From positions 62,001 to 126,000 of the forward strand of contig JAEUVJ010000053.1 of the NCBI GenBank assembly GCA_016787085.1: a stretch of DNA of 64,000 bases, read 5' to 3'. Shown one piece after another: positions 1 through 7,880 of this stretch; the first letter of the stretch is position 1; each line of letters begins with the position of its first letter. This DNA is from Chitinophagaceae bacterium. Its GTDB lineage: Bacteria > Bacteroidota > Bacteroidia > Chitinophagales > Chitinophagaceae. The notes below the pieces were generated by a model that was not told the origin of the DNA, did not search any database, and saw only the letters and a list, made by a program, of their open reading frames with translations. The position numbers and the translations under genes were made by a program.

Positions 1-2
1 AG

Positions 3-434
3 CAAATCGTTGATCTTGCTATCACCGGTGATAAAATGATCATCACAGGAAATGATGGGATGAAGCGGGAGCTTAACCGGCTGGATAATGGTACAGGCGT
101 ATTGGCCGGTAACTGGCGGATCACCGGCCGTATGCAGGGAGAGAAGATGAACACGATCCAGGCTGGCCCCCGCAAAACACTGAAGATATTATCCGGCACC
201 CGCTTTCAATGGATGGCCATCAATACCGAAACAAAGGATTTCTTTGGTACCGGTGGCGGCACGTATACTTTCAGGGAAGGGAAATACACCGAGAATATTG
301 AATTCTTTTCAAGGGATAGTAGCAGGGTAGGCGCATCGCTGACATTCGATGGTAGTGTATCAGGAAATATATGGACGCATAAAGGGCTAAGCTCAAAAGG
401 CGATCCGATTCATGAAGAATGGACAAGAGAGTAG
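3..434 (+). CDS. Conserved secreted protein, C-terminal part (5' end outside window)
   Basis: The reading frame is open from the first bases of the window, with no stop before the first ATG at position 36, so this is the C-terminal part of a longer gene. The visible part is rich in beta-strand-like segments and contains GTGGGTYT, ENIEFFSRD and SSKGDP. That pattern is familiar from small Bacteroidota proteins annotated as membrane or secreted, with a lipocalin-like fold. The function is not known. The next gene starts 22 bp downstream on the same strand, so the two may be co-transcribed. The family assignment is from memory of similar sequences and is uncertain; the partial nature is seen directly. 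Confidence 0.75.
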   Translation, partial: QIVDLAITGDKMIITGNDGMKRELNRLDNGTGVLAGNWRITGRMQGEKMNTIQAGPRKTLKILSGTRFQWMAINTETKDFFGTGGGTYTFREGKYTENIEFFSRDSSRVGASLTFDGSVSGNIWTHKGLSSKGDPIHEEWTRE

Positions 435-456
435 TACGTAACCAAGAAAATATAGT

Positions 457-939
457 ATGAGTTTGGTAAGAAGAAATATTATCCCGGGTTTTGCGATCAT
501 GATTACGCTTATATCATCCTGCTCATCAAAACCAGACCTGGTGAAAGAGGCAGCGGCTATCCGGAACTTATTGGAACAGGAGCAAAAAGCACATTTTGCA
601 AGGGATGCTGATCTGTTCGTCGCTGAATTTGCCGACAGCATGATCTCTGTGAACAGGGGCGTGGTGAAAGTTCCGGGTTTGCAGGAAAACAAAGAACGTA
701 TCAGCAAATACTTCAGTAGTGTTCAGTTCATCAAATGGGATGATCTGGCCGATCCCATCATCCGGTTTTCTGATGATGCATCACTGGCCTATGCGGTCAT
801 TCAAAAAGAAGTGATCCTCACTTACCCGGATACATCGGGGAAGCCATTTTATGATACCACCCGTTTTGCCTGGACATCTGTTTACCGGAAACATGGCGGC
901 GAATGGAAAGTAGAGTGTAATACCTCCACCAATCAGTAA
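457..939 (+). CDS. Putative lipoprotein with NTF2/SnoaL-like (DUF4440-type) fold
   Basis: This 160-aa protein starts with a short basic N-terminus, a hydrophobic segment and a lipobox-like ISSC followed by SSKPD, so it is probably a lipoprotein. The mature part has the layout of NTF2-like DUF4440 proteins: an N-terminal helix with IRNLLEQEQKA, a region with DADLFVAEF and D-S-M-I, and C-terminal strands ending in a W-x-V motif (GEWKVE). Family members are small cone-shaped domains, either enzymatic or ligand-binding, and no substrate can be read from the sequence. A strong hairpin terminator follows at once. The fold assignment is moderately certain. Confidence 0.8.
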   Translation: MSLVRRNIIPGFAIMITLISSCSSKPDLVKEAAAIRNLLEQEQKAHFARDADLFVAEFADSMISVNRGVVKVPGLQENKERISKYFSSVQFIKWDDLADPIIRFSDDASLAYAVIQKEVILTYPDTSGKPFYDTTRFAWTSVYRKHGGEWKVECNTSTNQ

Positions 940-949
940 ACCGGAAAAG

Positions 950-978
950 AAAAACTCCGGGCATATCCCGGAGTTTTT
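950..978. terminator. Bidirectional intrinsic terminator
   Basis: A perfect 12-bp stem, AAAAACTCCGGG with CCCGGAGTTTTT, encloses a 5-nt loop. It has A-runs and T-runs on the two sides, so it can end transcription from both converging genes. Confidence 0.85.
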
Positions 979-984
979 GCGAGC

Positions 985-1704
985 TTATTTCGAACTCAGG
1001 TCAGTCCTGAGAAAAAGTAATTCAGACCATGCTTCGCTGAGATACTCCCTGATTGTATCCAGGAAGTCTTCAAATGAGTCTTCACCATTGGCACCCTCAT
1101 ATCTTTCTTTAAAGGGTTTCCGAAATCCGGATGCTCTTTCTTTTAGTCCTTGTTTATACCTTGTCACCAAAGCATATTGTGCGGGCCCTGATGATGCCGA
1201 CTGGTAGACGGCCACCGATTGCCCACCAGCTACCCATGCCTTTTTCATACTTACGATGGCTTCCCTGATTTTATTACCCCATCCGATCTTAGGATACCAA
1301 TGCGTGATTTCGATCTTATCTGAAAAGTCGCCTAATGCTACTGTACTGAGCGAATCCTGATAAACGGAGTAAGAAATGGAATTTCTGTCCGTCAGGAAAA
1401 TGGCAACACTCTTGTTCCAGTCATTATTATGCTCTGTGCCAAGGTTTCCTCTGCCATCAATCGCTTCCCAGCTCGTCGGCCCTTCCGTGATGTGGTATCC
1501 CCCGGCATCGGGGCCTGATTCAATAGTGAAGACCCTCCATTTCCAGTCGCCGGTGTGATACTTTTGCGCATGTGCAGCCAGTGCTTTTTCAAATTCCAGT
1601 ACTTTGTCAACTTTGGGGAATACCCGGTTGGCGCTGACAACATTTTTTGTCTGGCTTATTCCAAGCATAGGAATAAGCATGCAGATAAGAAAGATCTTTC
1701 TCAT
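985..1704 (-). CDS. Exported protein of unknown function
   Basis: The 239-aa protein has a clear signal peptide (MRKIFLICMLIPMLGISQ, cleavage probably near residue 18). The mature part contains KWRVFTIESGPDAGGYH and later QYALVTRYKQGLKER, which look like two copies of a ferredoxin-like half, as in dimeric alpha-beta barrel or NIPSNAP-type proteins. I do not recognise a specific family, and no catalytic motif stands out. It converges on the upstream lipoprotein gene and shares the terminator at 950-978. The upstream side, toward 1875, carries another hairpin, so the gene is likely monocistronic. Confidence 0.8.
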   Translation of the reverse strand: MRKIFLICMLIPMLGISQTKNVVSANRVFPKVDKVLEFEKALAAHAQKYHTGDWKWRVFTIESGPDAGGYHITEGPTSWEAIDGRGNLGTEHNNDWNKSVAIFLTDRNSISYSVYQDSLSTVALGDFSDKIEITHWYPKIGWGNKIREAIVSMKKAWVAGGQSVAVYQSASSGPAQYALVTRYKQGLKERASGFRKPFKERYEGANGEDSFEDFLDTIREYLSEAWSELLFLRTDLSSK

Positions 1705-1826
1705 GTGAATGTTTTAAAAGTGAATAAAATAAAAGGGTATTGTTGGGATAGGGCGAAGTGGAAGAAAGTTATACAGAATAAAGCAGAACTATAGCTCTAT
1801 GTAAAATATTTATCAATTGATAAGAA

Positions 1827-1854
1827 AAGCCCTTCCGGGTTACCGGAAGGGCTT
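1827..1854 (-). terminator. Intrinsic terminator hairpin
   Basis: A 12-bp perfect stem, AAGCCCTTCCGG with CCGGAAGGGCTT, encloses loop GTTA. It lies 21 bp past the stop of the minus-strand gene at 1875-2990. The T-run beyond the stem is weak (TTCTTATC). Confidence 0.75.
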
Positions 1855-1874
1855 ACGATAATTATATCAAATGA

Positions 1875-2990
1875 TCAATAGATCATCAGCGAGCCGGTGC
1901 CGGTTATCTTTTGCTTTTCATCAAACACCTTGTAGCGCAGGATGCCTTGCATTATCCCAAAAGGAGGTACAGGTACCTGGCCTGAAGAACTGCTGACCTT
2001 AGCGATTGTCTCTCCCGTTGCGTTAAAGAAATGAATGGTCAGCTTTTCATTCCCGGGGTTGCGGATAAAAAGTGCAGCACCTTTTTTCCATGGACTCGGG
2101 TATAGTGTATTCACATTATCTGTTGTAAAGCGTATAGTAACTGTTTTAGAATAGGTAAAGCTGCCATCCTTTTCGAGGATCTTTAAACGGTAAAAGGATG
2201 TCCCGGTAGATGGCGCATAGTCATTGAACGAATAAGCGGATGCTATGGAGCGGTTGCGGCAGATCACCGTGCCGAAACTTTTGAACTCGTTTCCATCGGT
2301 TGACCGCTGCAGTTCAAAACGGTCCATATTCGATTCGTCAGTGGTCGTCCAGTTGAGCCGTACTTTATCATTTTGCAGTTCGGCTGAAAAAGCGGTCAGC
2401 TTTAATGGTAACGTGGTAAAGCTGCTATAGTACACGATTACCTGGATATTATCTATACGGCCCAGCGTTTCGCGGCCTGTTACTGCACGCTGCGCAGAGA
2501 TCGCCACGCCAAAATCATCGCTGTTAATATCCGCAGGGCTCCATGTTTCTCCCCACAGATCAGCATTACCCCCGTAGGTGCGCATTTTGTCCCTGTCGCC
2601 AAGATTAAGGTACATTGCACCCGACGAATGTTCTGTGTTGCCTATTGTGCCGTTCTTTACAATACGGATCTGGTGATCGGATGTAGAACCGCTGGGATCG
2701 GAGCATTCAATATAAACGGCGATTCCGGTTATGTATGAAGCAGCAGGGATATTGAATTTGAAACTGGTGGCGACCAGGTAATCCGTATGACTGCCCGCAA
2801 TATCCCGCAGATCGCCAAAGCTGGCGTATTGCTGATCGCTGGATGCAGCTTTATCCAAATCAGTCCATGTATTGTCCGAACCTTCAAGGGATGTATTGCT
2901 GAATATCCGGGCGCTTTGCGGGCCAGCCACCTGTGCCAGCATCATACAGGACGTTGTAAAAAAAGGAAGGAATAGTAAAAGTTTTTTCAT
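1875..2990 (-). CDS. Secreted protein with lectin-like N-terminal region and fibronectin-like C-terminal region
   Basis: The start is placed at the ATG at 2990 (MKKLLLFLPFF), because the longer reading from 3050 puts a charged segment before the signal peptide. Residues 1-20 form the signal peptide. Residues about 25-190 hold a beta-rich module with SYITGIAVYIECSD and RIDNIQVIVYY, similar to modules that bind surfaces or sugars in other Bacteroidota proteins. Then comes a segment with LPLKLTAFSAELQNDKVRLNW and FELQRSTDGNEF, which is the usual linker or fibronectin-like domain placed before a T9SS tail. The C-terminal 80 residues are beta-rich (YPSPWKKGAALFI) and may be a divergent sorting domain. 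No enzyme motif is seen. Confidence 0.8.
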   Translation of the reverse strand: MKKLLLFLPFFTTSCMMLAQVAGPQSARIFSNTSLEGSDNTWTDLDKAASSDQQYASFGDLRDIAGSHTDYLVATSFKFNIPAASYITGIAVYIECSDPSGSTSDHQIRIVKNGTIGNTEHSSGAMYLNLGDRDKMRTYGGNADLWGETWSPADINSDDFGVAISAQRAVTGRETLGRIDNIQVIVYYSSFTTLPLKLTAFSAELQNDKVRLNWTTTDESNMDRFELQRSTDGNEFKSFGTVICRNRSIASAYSFNDYAPSTGTSFYRLKILEKDGSFTYSKTVTIRFTTDNVNTLYPSPWKKGAALFIRNPGNEKLTIHFFNATGETIAKVSSSSGQVPVPPFGIMQGILRYKVFDEKQKITGTGSLMIY

Positions 2991-3146
2991 AAGGTGGATT
3001 TTAAAGTAGAAACTCTTCGCAAAAATAAATTGGAAAAACCGGCAGGTCAATGCAAAACCGTAATAAGTGCAGTAAAATAAGCGGTTCAGGACTTATAAAC
3101 AGTATTTCTTCGCCGTAATTGCACTAATATCCCATAATTTACAGCT

Positions 3147-3662
3147 ATGAATTTTGATATTAGAGAGGCAATTGCCGCTGAAGCTGAACTGATAGCAGAT
3201 ATGAGCCGCCAGACATTTTATGAATCCTTTGCTTCACAGAATGCCCCGGAGGATATGGATCAATTCATGAATAATGTGTTCACCAGGGAAGCATTGATGA
3301 AAGAAGTCGGGGCTCCGGGAAATATTTTCCTGCTGGCGTTCCTGAATGAGGAAGCTGTGGGATATGTAAGGATGAGGGACGGTATGAAGCACCATGAATT
3401 CGCCAACCGGTCATCCATAGAAATTGCCCGGATATATACTCTTCAGCATTCGATAGGCAAAGGTGCGGGTAGCGCATTAATGCAGAAATGCCTGGAGATC
3501 GCAAAGGAAATGAACCGGCAGGTGATCTGGCTGGGAGTATGGGAGCACAACCATCAGGCCATCCGGTTTTATACCAAATGGGGATTTGAAAAATTCAGTG
3601 AACATGATTTTGTGCTCGGCAGTGATGTGCAAAGGGATTGGCTGATGAAAAAAGAACTCTGA
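3147..3662 (+). CDS. GNAT family N-acetyltransferase
   Basis: This 171-aa protein has the GNAT layout: an N-terminal strand (MNFDIREAIAAEAELIADM), a central strand with VGYVRM, the acetyl-CoA pyrophosphate loop at SIGKGAGSALM (RxxGxG/A type), and a C-terminal motif B region with WEHNHQAIRFYTKWGFEKF. Family members transfer an acetyl group from acetyl-CoA to an amine. The substrate cannot be read here. The full family length is present, and it converges on the DoxX gene with only 9 bp between the stops. Confidence 0.92.
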   Translation: MNFDIREAIAAEAELIADMSRQTFYESFASQNAPEDMDQFMNNVFTREALMKEVGAPGNIFLLAFLNEEAVGYVRMRDGMKHHEFANRSSIEIARIYTLQHSIGKGAGSALMQKCLEIAKEMNRQVIWLGVWEHNHQAIRFYTKWGFEKFSEHDFVLGSDVQRDWLMKKEL

Positions 3663-3671
3663 TCAGGCCTT

Positions 3672-4064
3672 TTATTTTTTTGACGAAGCTGCTATCAGTA
3701 ATAAAGAAAAGATCAGTAATACACTGAACTCCACACCGCCTGATTGATGACCTACCACGAACCAACCGTTTGGCGCATGAACGAGGATGATGCCGAAACA
3801 ATGTTCGATAATAAAAACAGCAGCGATCCACTTAGCAAAATACCCTGAAGCCATCAGCAGCCCGCCGGCTATTTCAAAAAGGGTGAGAAACCAGGCAATG
3901 GCAGTGCCTATGATAAAGCCTTTGCTGTTGAGGAATTCTCCAAAACCATTTACAGTGCCGGCTGTCATGCGCATGATACCGTGGGCCATCAATAATCCCG
4001 ATACTGCTATACGGAAGATGACAAAGGCCTGTGTAGCGGTAATGAAGGGGAATTTTTTCATCAT
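3672..4064 (-). CDS. DoxX family membrane protein
   Basis: The 130-aa protein has four predicted membrane segments and the DoxX-type pattern, including RIAVSGLLMAHGIMRM, FEIAGGLLMASGYF and a C-terminal hydrophobic helix. DoxX proteins are small inner-membrane proteins linked to redox or thiol stress in some bacteria, but many have no known role. It lies 10 bp downstream of the YpdA-type reductase on the same strand, so the pair is probably one operon; a shared redox role is an inference. Confidence 0.85.
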   Translation of the reverse strand: MMKKFPFITATQAFVIFRIAVSGLLMAHGIMRMTAGTVNGFGEFLNSKGFIIGTAIAWFLTLFEIAGGLLMASGYFAKWIAAVFIIEHCFGIILVHAPNGWFVVGHQSGGVEFSVLLIFSLLLIAASSKK

Positions 4065-4074
4065 ATAAAGACGG

Positions 4075-5061
4075 TTAAGTTCTGTTGCAGATGGTGTTGA
4101 TGATCTTTACTGCATGCTCCCGGGAGTTTTCAATGAATAAACGGTGTGTATTCATGCCGCCACAAATGACGCCTGCCAGGAAAATACCGTGCACATTTGT
4201 CTCATGGGTTTCTTCATCGTAAGCTGGCTTCCTTACTTCATCGTCTGACAAACCAATTCCTGCATTCTTCAGAAAATCAAGATTGGGCTGATAGCCGGTC
4301 AAAGCAATCACCCGGTCATTGGCTAAAGTAATGATCCCTTCCGGTGTTTGTATATCTGCTTCGTGAGGACGGATAGCCGCAATGGAGGAATGATAATAAG
4401 CTTTGATGGAACCTTCTTTGATGCGGTTGACAATATCCGGCCGTACCCAGTATTTCACCCGCTGACCAATATCTTCGCCCCGAATGACCATTGTTACATC
4501 GGCGCCCTTGCGCCATGTTTCCAGTGCAGCATCCACTGCTGAGTTCTGAGCACCTACTACCAGCACTTTTTGGAAAGCATAGGAATGAGGCTCCTTATAA
4601 TAATGGGTCACTTTAGGCAGCTCTTCGCCCGGTACGTTCAGCAGGTAAGGAATATCATAAAACCCGGTTGCGATGATCACATTGGCGGTGCTGTACTCCT
4701 GCTTATTTGTTTTAATAATGAAACCTTCATCTTGTTTCTTGTGCCTTGTACCTTGTTTCTTTATCTCTCTTACTTCTTCGTACAAATGAATATTTAGTTG
4801 ATGTGAAGTGGCTACTCTCCTGTAATACTCCAGCGCTTCAGGCCTGGTGGGTTTTGCATTATTGGATACAAAGGGAACGCCGCCGATCTCCAATCTTTCT
4901 GAAGTAGAAAAGAAGGTCATATTGACCGGGTAGTTGTACAGGGAATTGACAAGGCAGCCTTTTTCAATAACTGCGTATGCGATGCCGGCCCGCTGCGCTT
5001 CGAGCGCACAGGCCATACCAATAGGCCCGCCGCCAATAATGATAATAGGGAAATGGGTCAT
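4075..5061 (-). CDS. YpdA-family FAD/NAD(P)H bacillithiol disulfide reductase-like protein
   Basis: The protein begins with a strand and a dinucleotide-binding loop, IIIIGGGPIGM, which binds FAD, and has a second Rossmann motif for NAD(P)H at KVLVVGAQNSAVDAAL. The C-terminal part carries ALTGYQPNLDFL and the GIFLAGVICGG flavin site. It lacks the CxxC of thioredoxin reductase, as expected for YpdA/Bdr proteins, which reduce bacillithiol disulfide in species that make this thiol. Whether this organism makes bacillithiol is not shown by the window. I chose ATG 5061 over a TTG at 5067, because the TTG lies inside a promoter element (5065-5072). Confidence 0.88.
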   Translation of the reverse strand: MTHFPIIIIGGGPIGMACALEAQRAGIAYAVIEKGCLVNSLYNYPVNMTFFSTSERLEIGGVPFVSNNAKPTRPEALEYYRRVATSHQLNIHLYEEVREIKKQGTRHKKQDEGFIIKTNKQEYSTANVIIATGFYDIPYLLNVPGEELPKVTHYYKEPHSYAFQKVLVVGAQNSAVDAALETWRKGADVTMVIRGEDIGQRVKYWVRPDIVNRIKEGSIKAYYHSSIAAIRPHEADIQTPEGIITLANDRVIALTGYQPNLDFLKNAGIGLSDDEVRKPAYDEETHETNVHGIFLAGVICGGMNTHRLFIENSREHAVKIINTICNRT

Positions 5062-5064
5062 GCG

Positions 5065-5072
5065 CAAATATA
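5065..5072 (-). promoter_or_regulatory. TAnnTTTG -7 promoter element (TATATTTG)
   Basis: This is an exact match to the Bacteroidota -7 consensus on the minus strand. It lies only 3 nt before the ATG at 5061, so the transcript would be nearly or fully leaderless. Confidence 0.55.
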
Positions 5073-5149
5073 CATCTACTCCAAATTGAGTATTGGCCTG
5101 CGTGAGAAGGGTCGGTTATTTTGAAATAGCTTAAAACCCCACACTATAT

Positions 5150-5833
5150 ATGAAAAAGATCTTGCTTCTCTTTTTAGCCATCAGCTTGCTGACCGGCTGT
5201 GAGAATAACCCCTTTGCCAAAAAAGACACCAAAGAAGAAAAAAAGGACAAAGACAATGATAAGGACAATGACAATGATGACGATGATGATAAAGGCGACA
5301 GTAAAAGAGATAATACCGACGATGATGATGCCAAAGGCAACTGGACCAGCAAACAGCGCACTGAATGGCTGAATGAATGTGTGGACGAAGCGGGCAATAC
5401 TCCGCAGGCCCGTGATATCTGCGCTTGTGTGCTGGAAAAAGCGGAAAAGAAATACCCGGATGTAAGCGATGCAGAGAACATGACCGAGTCGGAAGCAGAA
5501 AGAATGGCCCGTGATTGCATGAGCGGTATAGGCGGTGGTGGCGCCGGTGATGAAGAAGCTGACGATGATGATGATGCCGCGAGGGAAGATAAAGGATCTG
5601 GCGGAGGAAGCTGGTCGAATCTGCAGCGGAAACAATTCATACAGGGCTGCGCTACAACAGCCCGGCAGGTGCAGGGCTTTACCGCACAGCAGGCCAACGA
5701 TTATTGTGACTGTATGACCAGGAAAGTAGAGCGCAAGCACAGTTTTAATGAAGCGGCAAAAATGACGTCGGAAGATTTTAATACATCATACTGGCAAAAT
5801 GCCGCTATGAATTGCCGGTCAAATATTGAATAA
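5150..5833 (+). CDS. Asp-rich lipoprotein with two four-cysteine domains
   Basis: The 227-aa protein has a lipoprotein signal (lipobox LTGC, Cys17), then a highly acidic low-complexity linker at residues 25-62 made of Asp, Lys and Asn. It then has two copies of a roughly 60-residue domain at about 64-125 and 154-224. Each copy has a W-[ST]-x3-R start and the cysteine pattern C-x(13 or 18)-C-x-C-x(29-33)-C: Cys77, 91, 93, 123 and Cys167, 186, 188, 222. The copies are joined by a Gly/Asp-rich linker. I do not recognise the domain. The cysteines could form disulfides in the periplasm or bind a metal. The next gene carries a third copy. Confidence 0.85.
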   Translation: MKKILLLFLAISLLTGCENNPFAKKDTKEEKKDKDNDKDNDNDDDDDKGDSKRDNTDDDDAKGNWTSKQRTEWLNECVDEAGNTPQARDICACVLEKAEKKYPDVSDAENMTESEAERMARDCMSGIGGGGAGDEEADDDDDAAREDKGSGGGSWSNLQRKQFIQGCATTARQVQGFTAQQANDYCDCMTRKVERKHSFNEAAKMTSEDFNTSYWQNAAMNCRSNIE

Positions 5834-5873
5834 GAAATACCGGTTATATTAATTCACCTCCAAAACTATTTGT

Positions 5874-6311
5874 ATGAAAAAAATATTGATCCTCTTACTG
5901 GCGGCGGCCCTTTTTGCCTCCTGCAACAGTAATTCCAAAGGACTGATGGAAAAGGATGACCACAAAACAGGTAAACGGGATAAGGATGATAGCGATGACA
6001 GGGACGATGAAGATGACCGTAATGATGACCGCAACAGGGATGATGACAATGGGGGTGGTTCCTGGTCAAAAAAAGACAGGAACAAGTTCTTAGGTGATTG
6101 TAAAGGAGGGTTTACAGGACAGGGCTATACCAGCGCACAGGCCCGCCAGGTATGTGATTGTGTGTTGGAGAAACTGGAAGCTAAATATTCCAGCCTTCGG
6201 GATGCTGATGAAAGGGGAGGTGAAACGGCCGGCAGCCAGGCGGCGATGGCTTGTATGGGTGGCGGTGGCTTCCAGGGCGACGATGGCGGCGGTGACTATG
6301 ACGATAACTAA
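5874..6311 (+). CDS. Asp-rich lipoprotein with one four-cysteine domain, paralogue of the preceding gene
   Basis: The 145-aa protein repeats the design of its neighbour: lipobox FASC (Cys17), an acidic Asp/Arg/Lys linker at about 28-58, then one copy of the C-x17-C-x-C-x30-C domain (Cys76, 94, 96, 127). It shares the start WSKKDR and the segment CDCVLEKLEAKY, which nearly matches CACVLEKAEKKY in the first gene. It ends in a Gly/Asp tail. The gap to the upstream gene is 40 bp, and a strong terminator follows, so the pair is probably one transcript that arose by tandem duplication. No function can be assigned. Confidence 0.85.
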   Translation: MKKILILLLAAALFASCNSNSKGLMEKDDHKTGKRDKDDSDDRDDEDDRNDDRNRDDDNGGGSWSKKDRNKFLGDCKGGFTGQGYTSAQARQVCDCVLEKLEAKYSSLRDADERGGETAGSQAAMACMGGGGFQGDDGGGDYDDN

Positions 6312-6362
6312 GCCTGTCAAACGTTATTGAACGAGGTTTCTCTGATATTGTAAAAGTGGGGT

Positions 6363-6398
6363 AACAGGAATGTAAGATTATACATTCCTGTTTTTTTT
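6363..6398 (+). terminator. Strong intrinsic terminator
   Basis: A 12-bp perfect stem, AACAGGAATGTA with TACATTCCTGTT, has a 6-nt loop and is followed directly by a run of T. It ends the two-gene lipoprotein unit. Confidence 0.9.
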
Positions 6399-6487
6399 AT
6401 TACCGGTCACGAAATGATGCTATTCTTCAGCCACCGGCAGCAGGAGTTCAGGCTATTTCATTTTTAGGTTTTATCCTGCCTGTCGCT

Positions 6488-6495
6488 TATTTTTG
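6488..6495 (+). promoter_or_regulatory. TAnnTTTG -7 promoter element (TATTTTTG) for pdhB
   Basis: This exact consensus match lies 24 nt before the ATG at 6520. That leaves a leader of about 18-20 nt, which supports the shorter pdhB start. Confidence 0.6.
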
Positions 6496-6519
6496 CCGCT
6501 CTTTAAAAGTATCAATACC

Positions 6520-7509
6520 ATGGCAAGATCAATTGCATTTCGGGAAGCCCTTCGTGAGGCAATGACAGAGGAAATGAGAAGGGATGACCGGGTTTTTTTG
6601 ATGGGTGAAGAAGTGGCCGAGTACAACGGGGCTTACAAAGTTAGCCAGGGAATGCTGGCCGAGTTTGGGCCGAAAAGGGTGATTGATACACCGATCTCGG
6701 AGCTGGGTTTTGCTGCTATAGCGGTAGGAGCAGCACAGAACGGTCTTCGTCCGGTTGTGGAATTCATGACATGGAATTTTGCGGTACTTCCCTTAGATCA
6801 AATTCTCAATACCGCCTCTAAAATGCTGGCAATGAGTGGTGGACAGGTTTCGTGTCCTATTGTTTTCAGAGGCCCTAATGGTTCTGCGGGGCAGCTTGGT
6901 GCGCAGCACTCTACCGCTTTTGAATCATTATATGCAAATATCCCGGGTATTAAAGTAGTATCGCCAAGTAATGGTTATGATGCAAAAGGTTTGTTGAAAC
7001 AGGCGATCCGTTACGAGGAAGATCCTGTAATGTTCATGGAAAGCGAAGTAATGTATGGCGACAAAAGCGAAGTGCCTGAAGAAGAATATTACATCGAACT
7101 AGGTAAAGCCGATGTAAAGAAGCCGGGACGTGACGTGACCATTGTTTCTTTCAATAAAATGATGAAAGTCGCTCTGGGGGCAGCTGCCGAACTGGAGAAA
7201 GAAGATATCAGTGCTGAGGTCATAGACCTGCGTACCATCCGTCCGCTTGACTGGCAAACGATACTGGAAAGCGTAAAGAAAACAAATCGCCTGGTGATCG
7301 TAGAAGAGCAATGGCCCTTCGGATCGGTATCGTCAGAGATCACTTACCGGATACAGAAGGAGGGCTTTGATTATTTGGATGCTCCTATCCGCAGGATCAC
7401 TGCTGCCGACGCTCCTTTACATTATGCTCCGAACCTTGTTGCTGCTGCATTGCCGGATGTACCGAGGACAGTAAAGCTGATAAAGGAAGTGATGTATCAG
7501 AAAAAATAA
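6520..7509 (+). CDS. pdhB: Pyruvate dehydrogenase E1 component, beta subunit
   Basis: The 329-aa protein has the E1-beta layout: an N-terminal pyrimidine-binding transketolase domain (FREALREAMTEEM, FLMGEEVAEYNGAYKVSQG, with the Glu that activates thiamine diphosphate in GEEVAEY) and a C-terminal transketolase domain with VIDLRTIRPLDW and VIVEEQWPFGS. With the alpha subunit it decarboxylates pyruvate and passes the acetyl group to lipoyl-E2. No pdhA or E2 gene lies beside it, so the complex is encoded at scattered loci. The ATG at 6520 is chosen because a -7 element sits just before it. Branched-chain E1-beta is a less likely alternative. lipA, needed for lipoylation, lies at 30107. Confidence 0.93.
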   Translation: MARSIAFREALREAMTEEMRRDDRVFLMGEEVAEYNGAYKVSQGMLAEFGPKRVIDTPISELGFAAIAVGAAQNGLRPVVEFMTWNFAVLPLDQILNTASKMLAMSGGQVSCPIVFRGPNGSAGQLGAQHSTAFESLYANIPGIKVVSPSNGYDAKGLLKQAIRYEEDPVMFMESEVMYGDKSEVPEEEYYIELGKADVKKPGRDVTIVSFNKMMKVALGAAAELEKEDISAEVIDLRTIRPLDWQTILESVKKTNRLVIVEEQWPFGSVSSEITYRIQKEGFDYLDAPIRRITAADAPLHYAPNLVAAALPDVPRTVKLIKEVMYQKK

Positions 7510-7537
7510 AATTCTTATTCAGATTTTAATCTGAAAT

Positions 7538-7568
7538 AAACCCATCTGGCGTAATGCTTGATGGGTTT
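7538..7568 (+). terminator. Intrinsic terminator after pdhB
   Basis: A 9-bp stem, AAACCCATC with GATGGGTTT, has a 13-nt loop and is followed by CTCTTTTC, a modest T-rich tail. Confidence 0.65.
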
Positions 7569-7718
7569 CTCTTTTCAACAATCTTAGTAAAACTACTATT
7601 AATAATTATTTTGATGACCATGCAGCTTTTTAGCATATAAAAAGCATCTTTGTAATGGTTTTTCATAGGATATTGGATTTTAAAACGAGGCTGGATTTCT
7701 ATCCGGCCTCTATTATTT

Positions 7719-7844
7719 ACTCCCCAGCCCCTAAAGGGGAGTTTGAATTTCCATTTGTTTTCAGAGCTTACTCATACTCCGATATTACTTTATTAAAATA
7801 TTTTTATTCATTAGTCTTTGAATACTCCTCTTTAGGGGCTGGGT
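7719..7844. repeat. REP/BIME-like inverted pair with CCCCTAAAGGGG core
   Basis: The left arm (about 7722-7746) contains CCCAGCCCCTAAAGGGGAGT. The right arm (about 7820-7843) contains ACTCCTCTTTAGGGGCTGGG, its near-exact reverse complement. The arms are about 75 bp apart, with AT-rich DNA between them. A similar pair with the same relative arm orientation lies at 22206-22296. Confidence 0.7.
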
Positions 7845-7853
7845 GTTTCTTCC

Positions 7854-7861
7854 TATTTTTG
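7854..7861 (+). promoter_or_regulatory. TAnnTTTG -7 promoter element (TATTTTTG)
   Basis: This exact consensus match lies 19 nt before the ATG of the response regulator at 7881. It directly follows the right arm of the inverted repeat, so the repeat sits where an upstream promoter region would be. Confidence 0.6.
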
Positions 7862-7880
7862 CCGACAAATCATAAATTGA

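Larger units (their letters stand above)
7510..7880. other. Intergenic region with terminator, GC-rich inverted pair and promoter
   Basis: This 371-bp gap holds the pdhB terminator (7538-7568), a small palindrome around 7519-7536 (TTCAGATT and AATCTGAA), the REP-like inverted pair at 7719-7844, and the -7 element of the next gene. I see no convincing coding sequence. An 83-codon frame across it spans the repeat arms and has no RBS. Confidence 0.6.

Noticed and set aside
393..707. 104-aa minus-strand frame over the DUF4440-like gene
   Set aside because: It is antisense to a well supported lipoprotein gene and extends across its 5' end.
5225..5330. Tandem DNA repeat in the Asp-rich linker
   Set aside because: The repetition comes from runs of Asp, Asn and Lys codons with no regular unit length, so it is coding low complexity.
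5131..5697. 188-aa minus-strand Ser/Leu-rich frame
   Set aside because: It is the antisense of the Asp-rich coding region; GAT/GAC codons read as Ser- or Ile-rich runs on the other strand.
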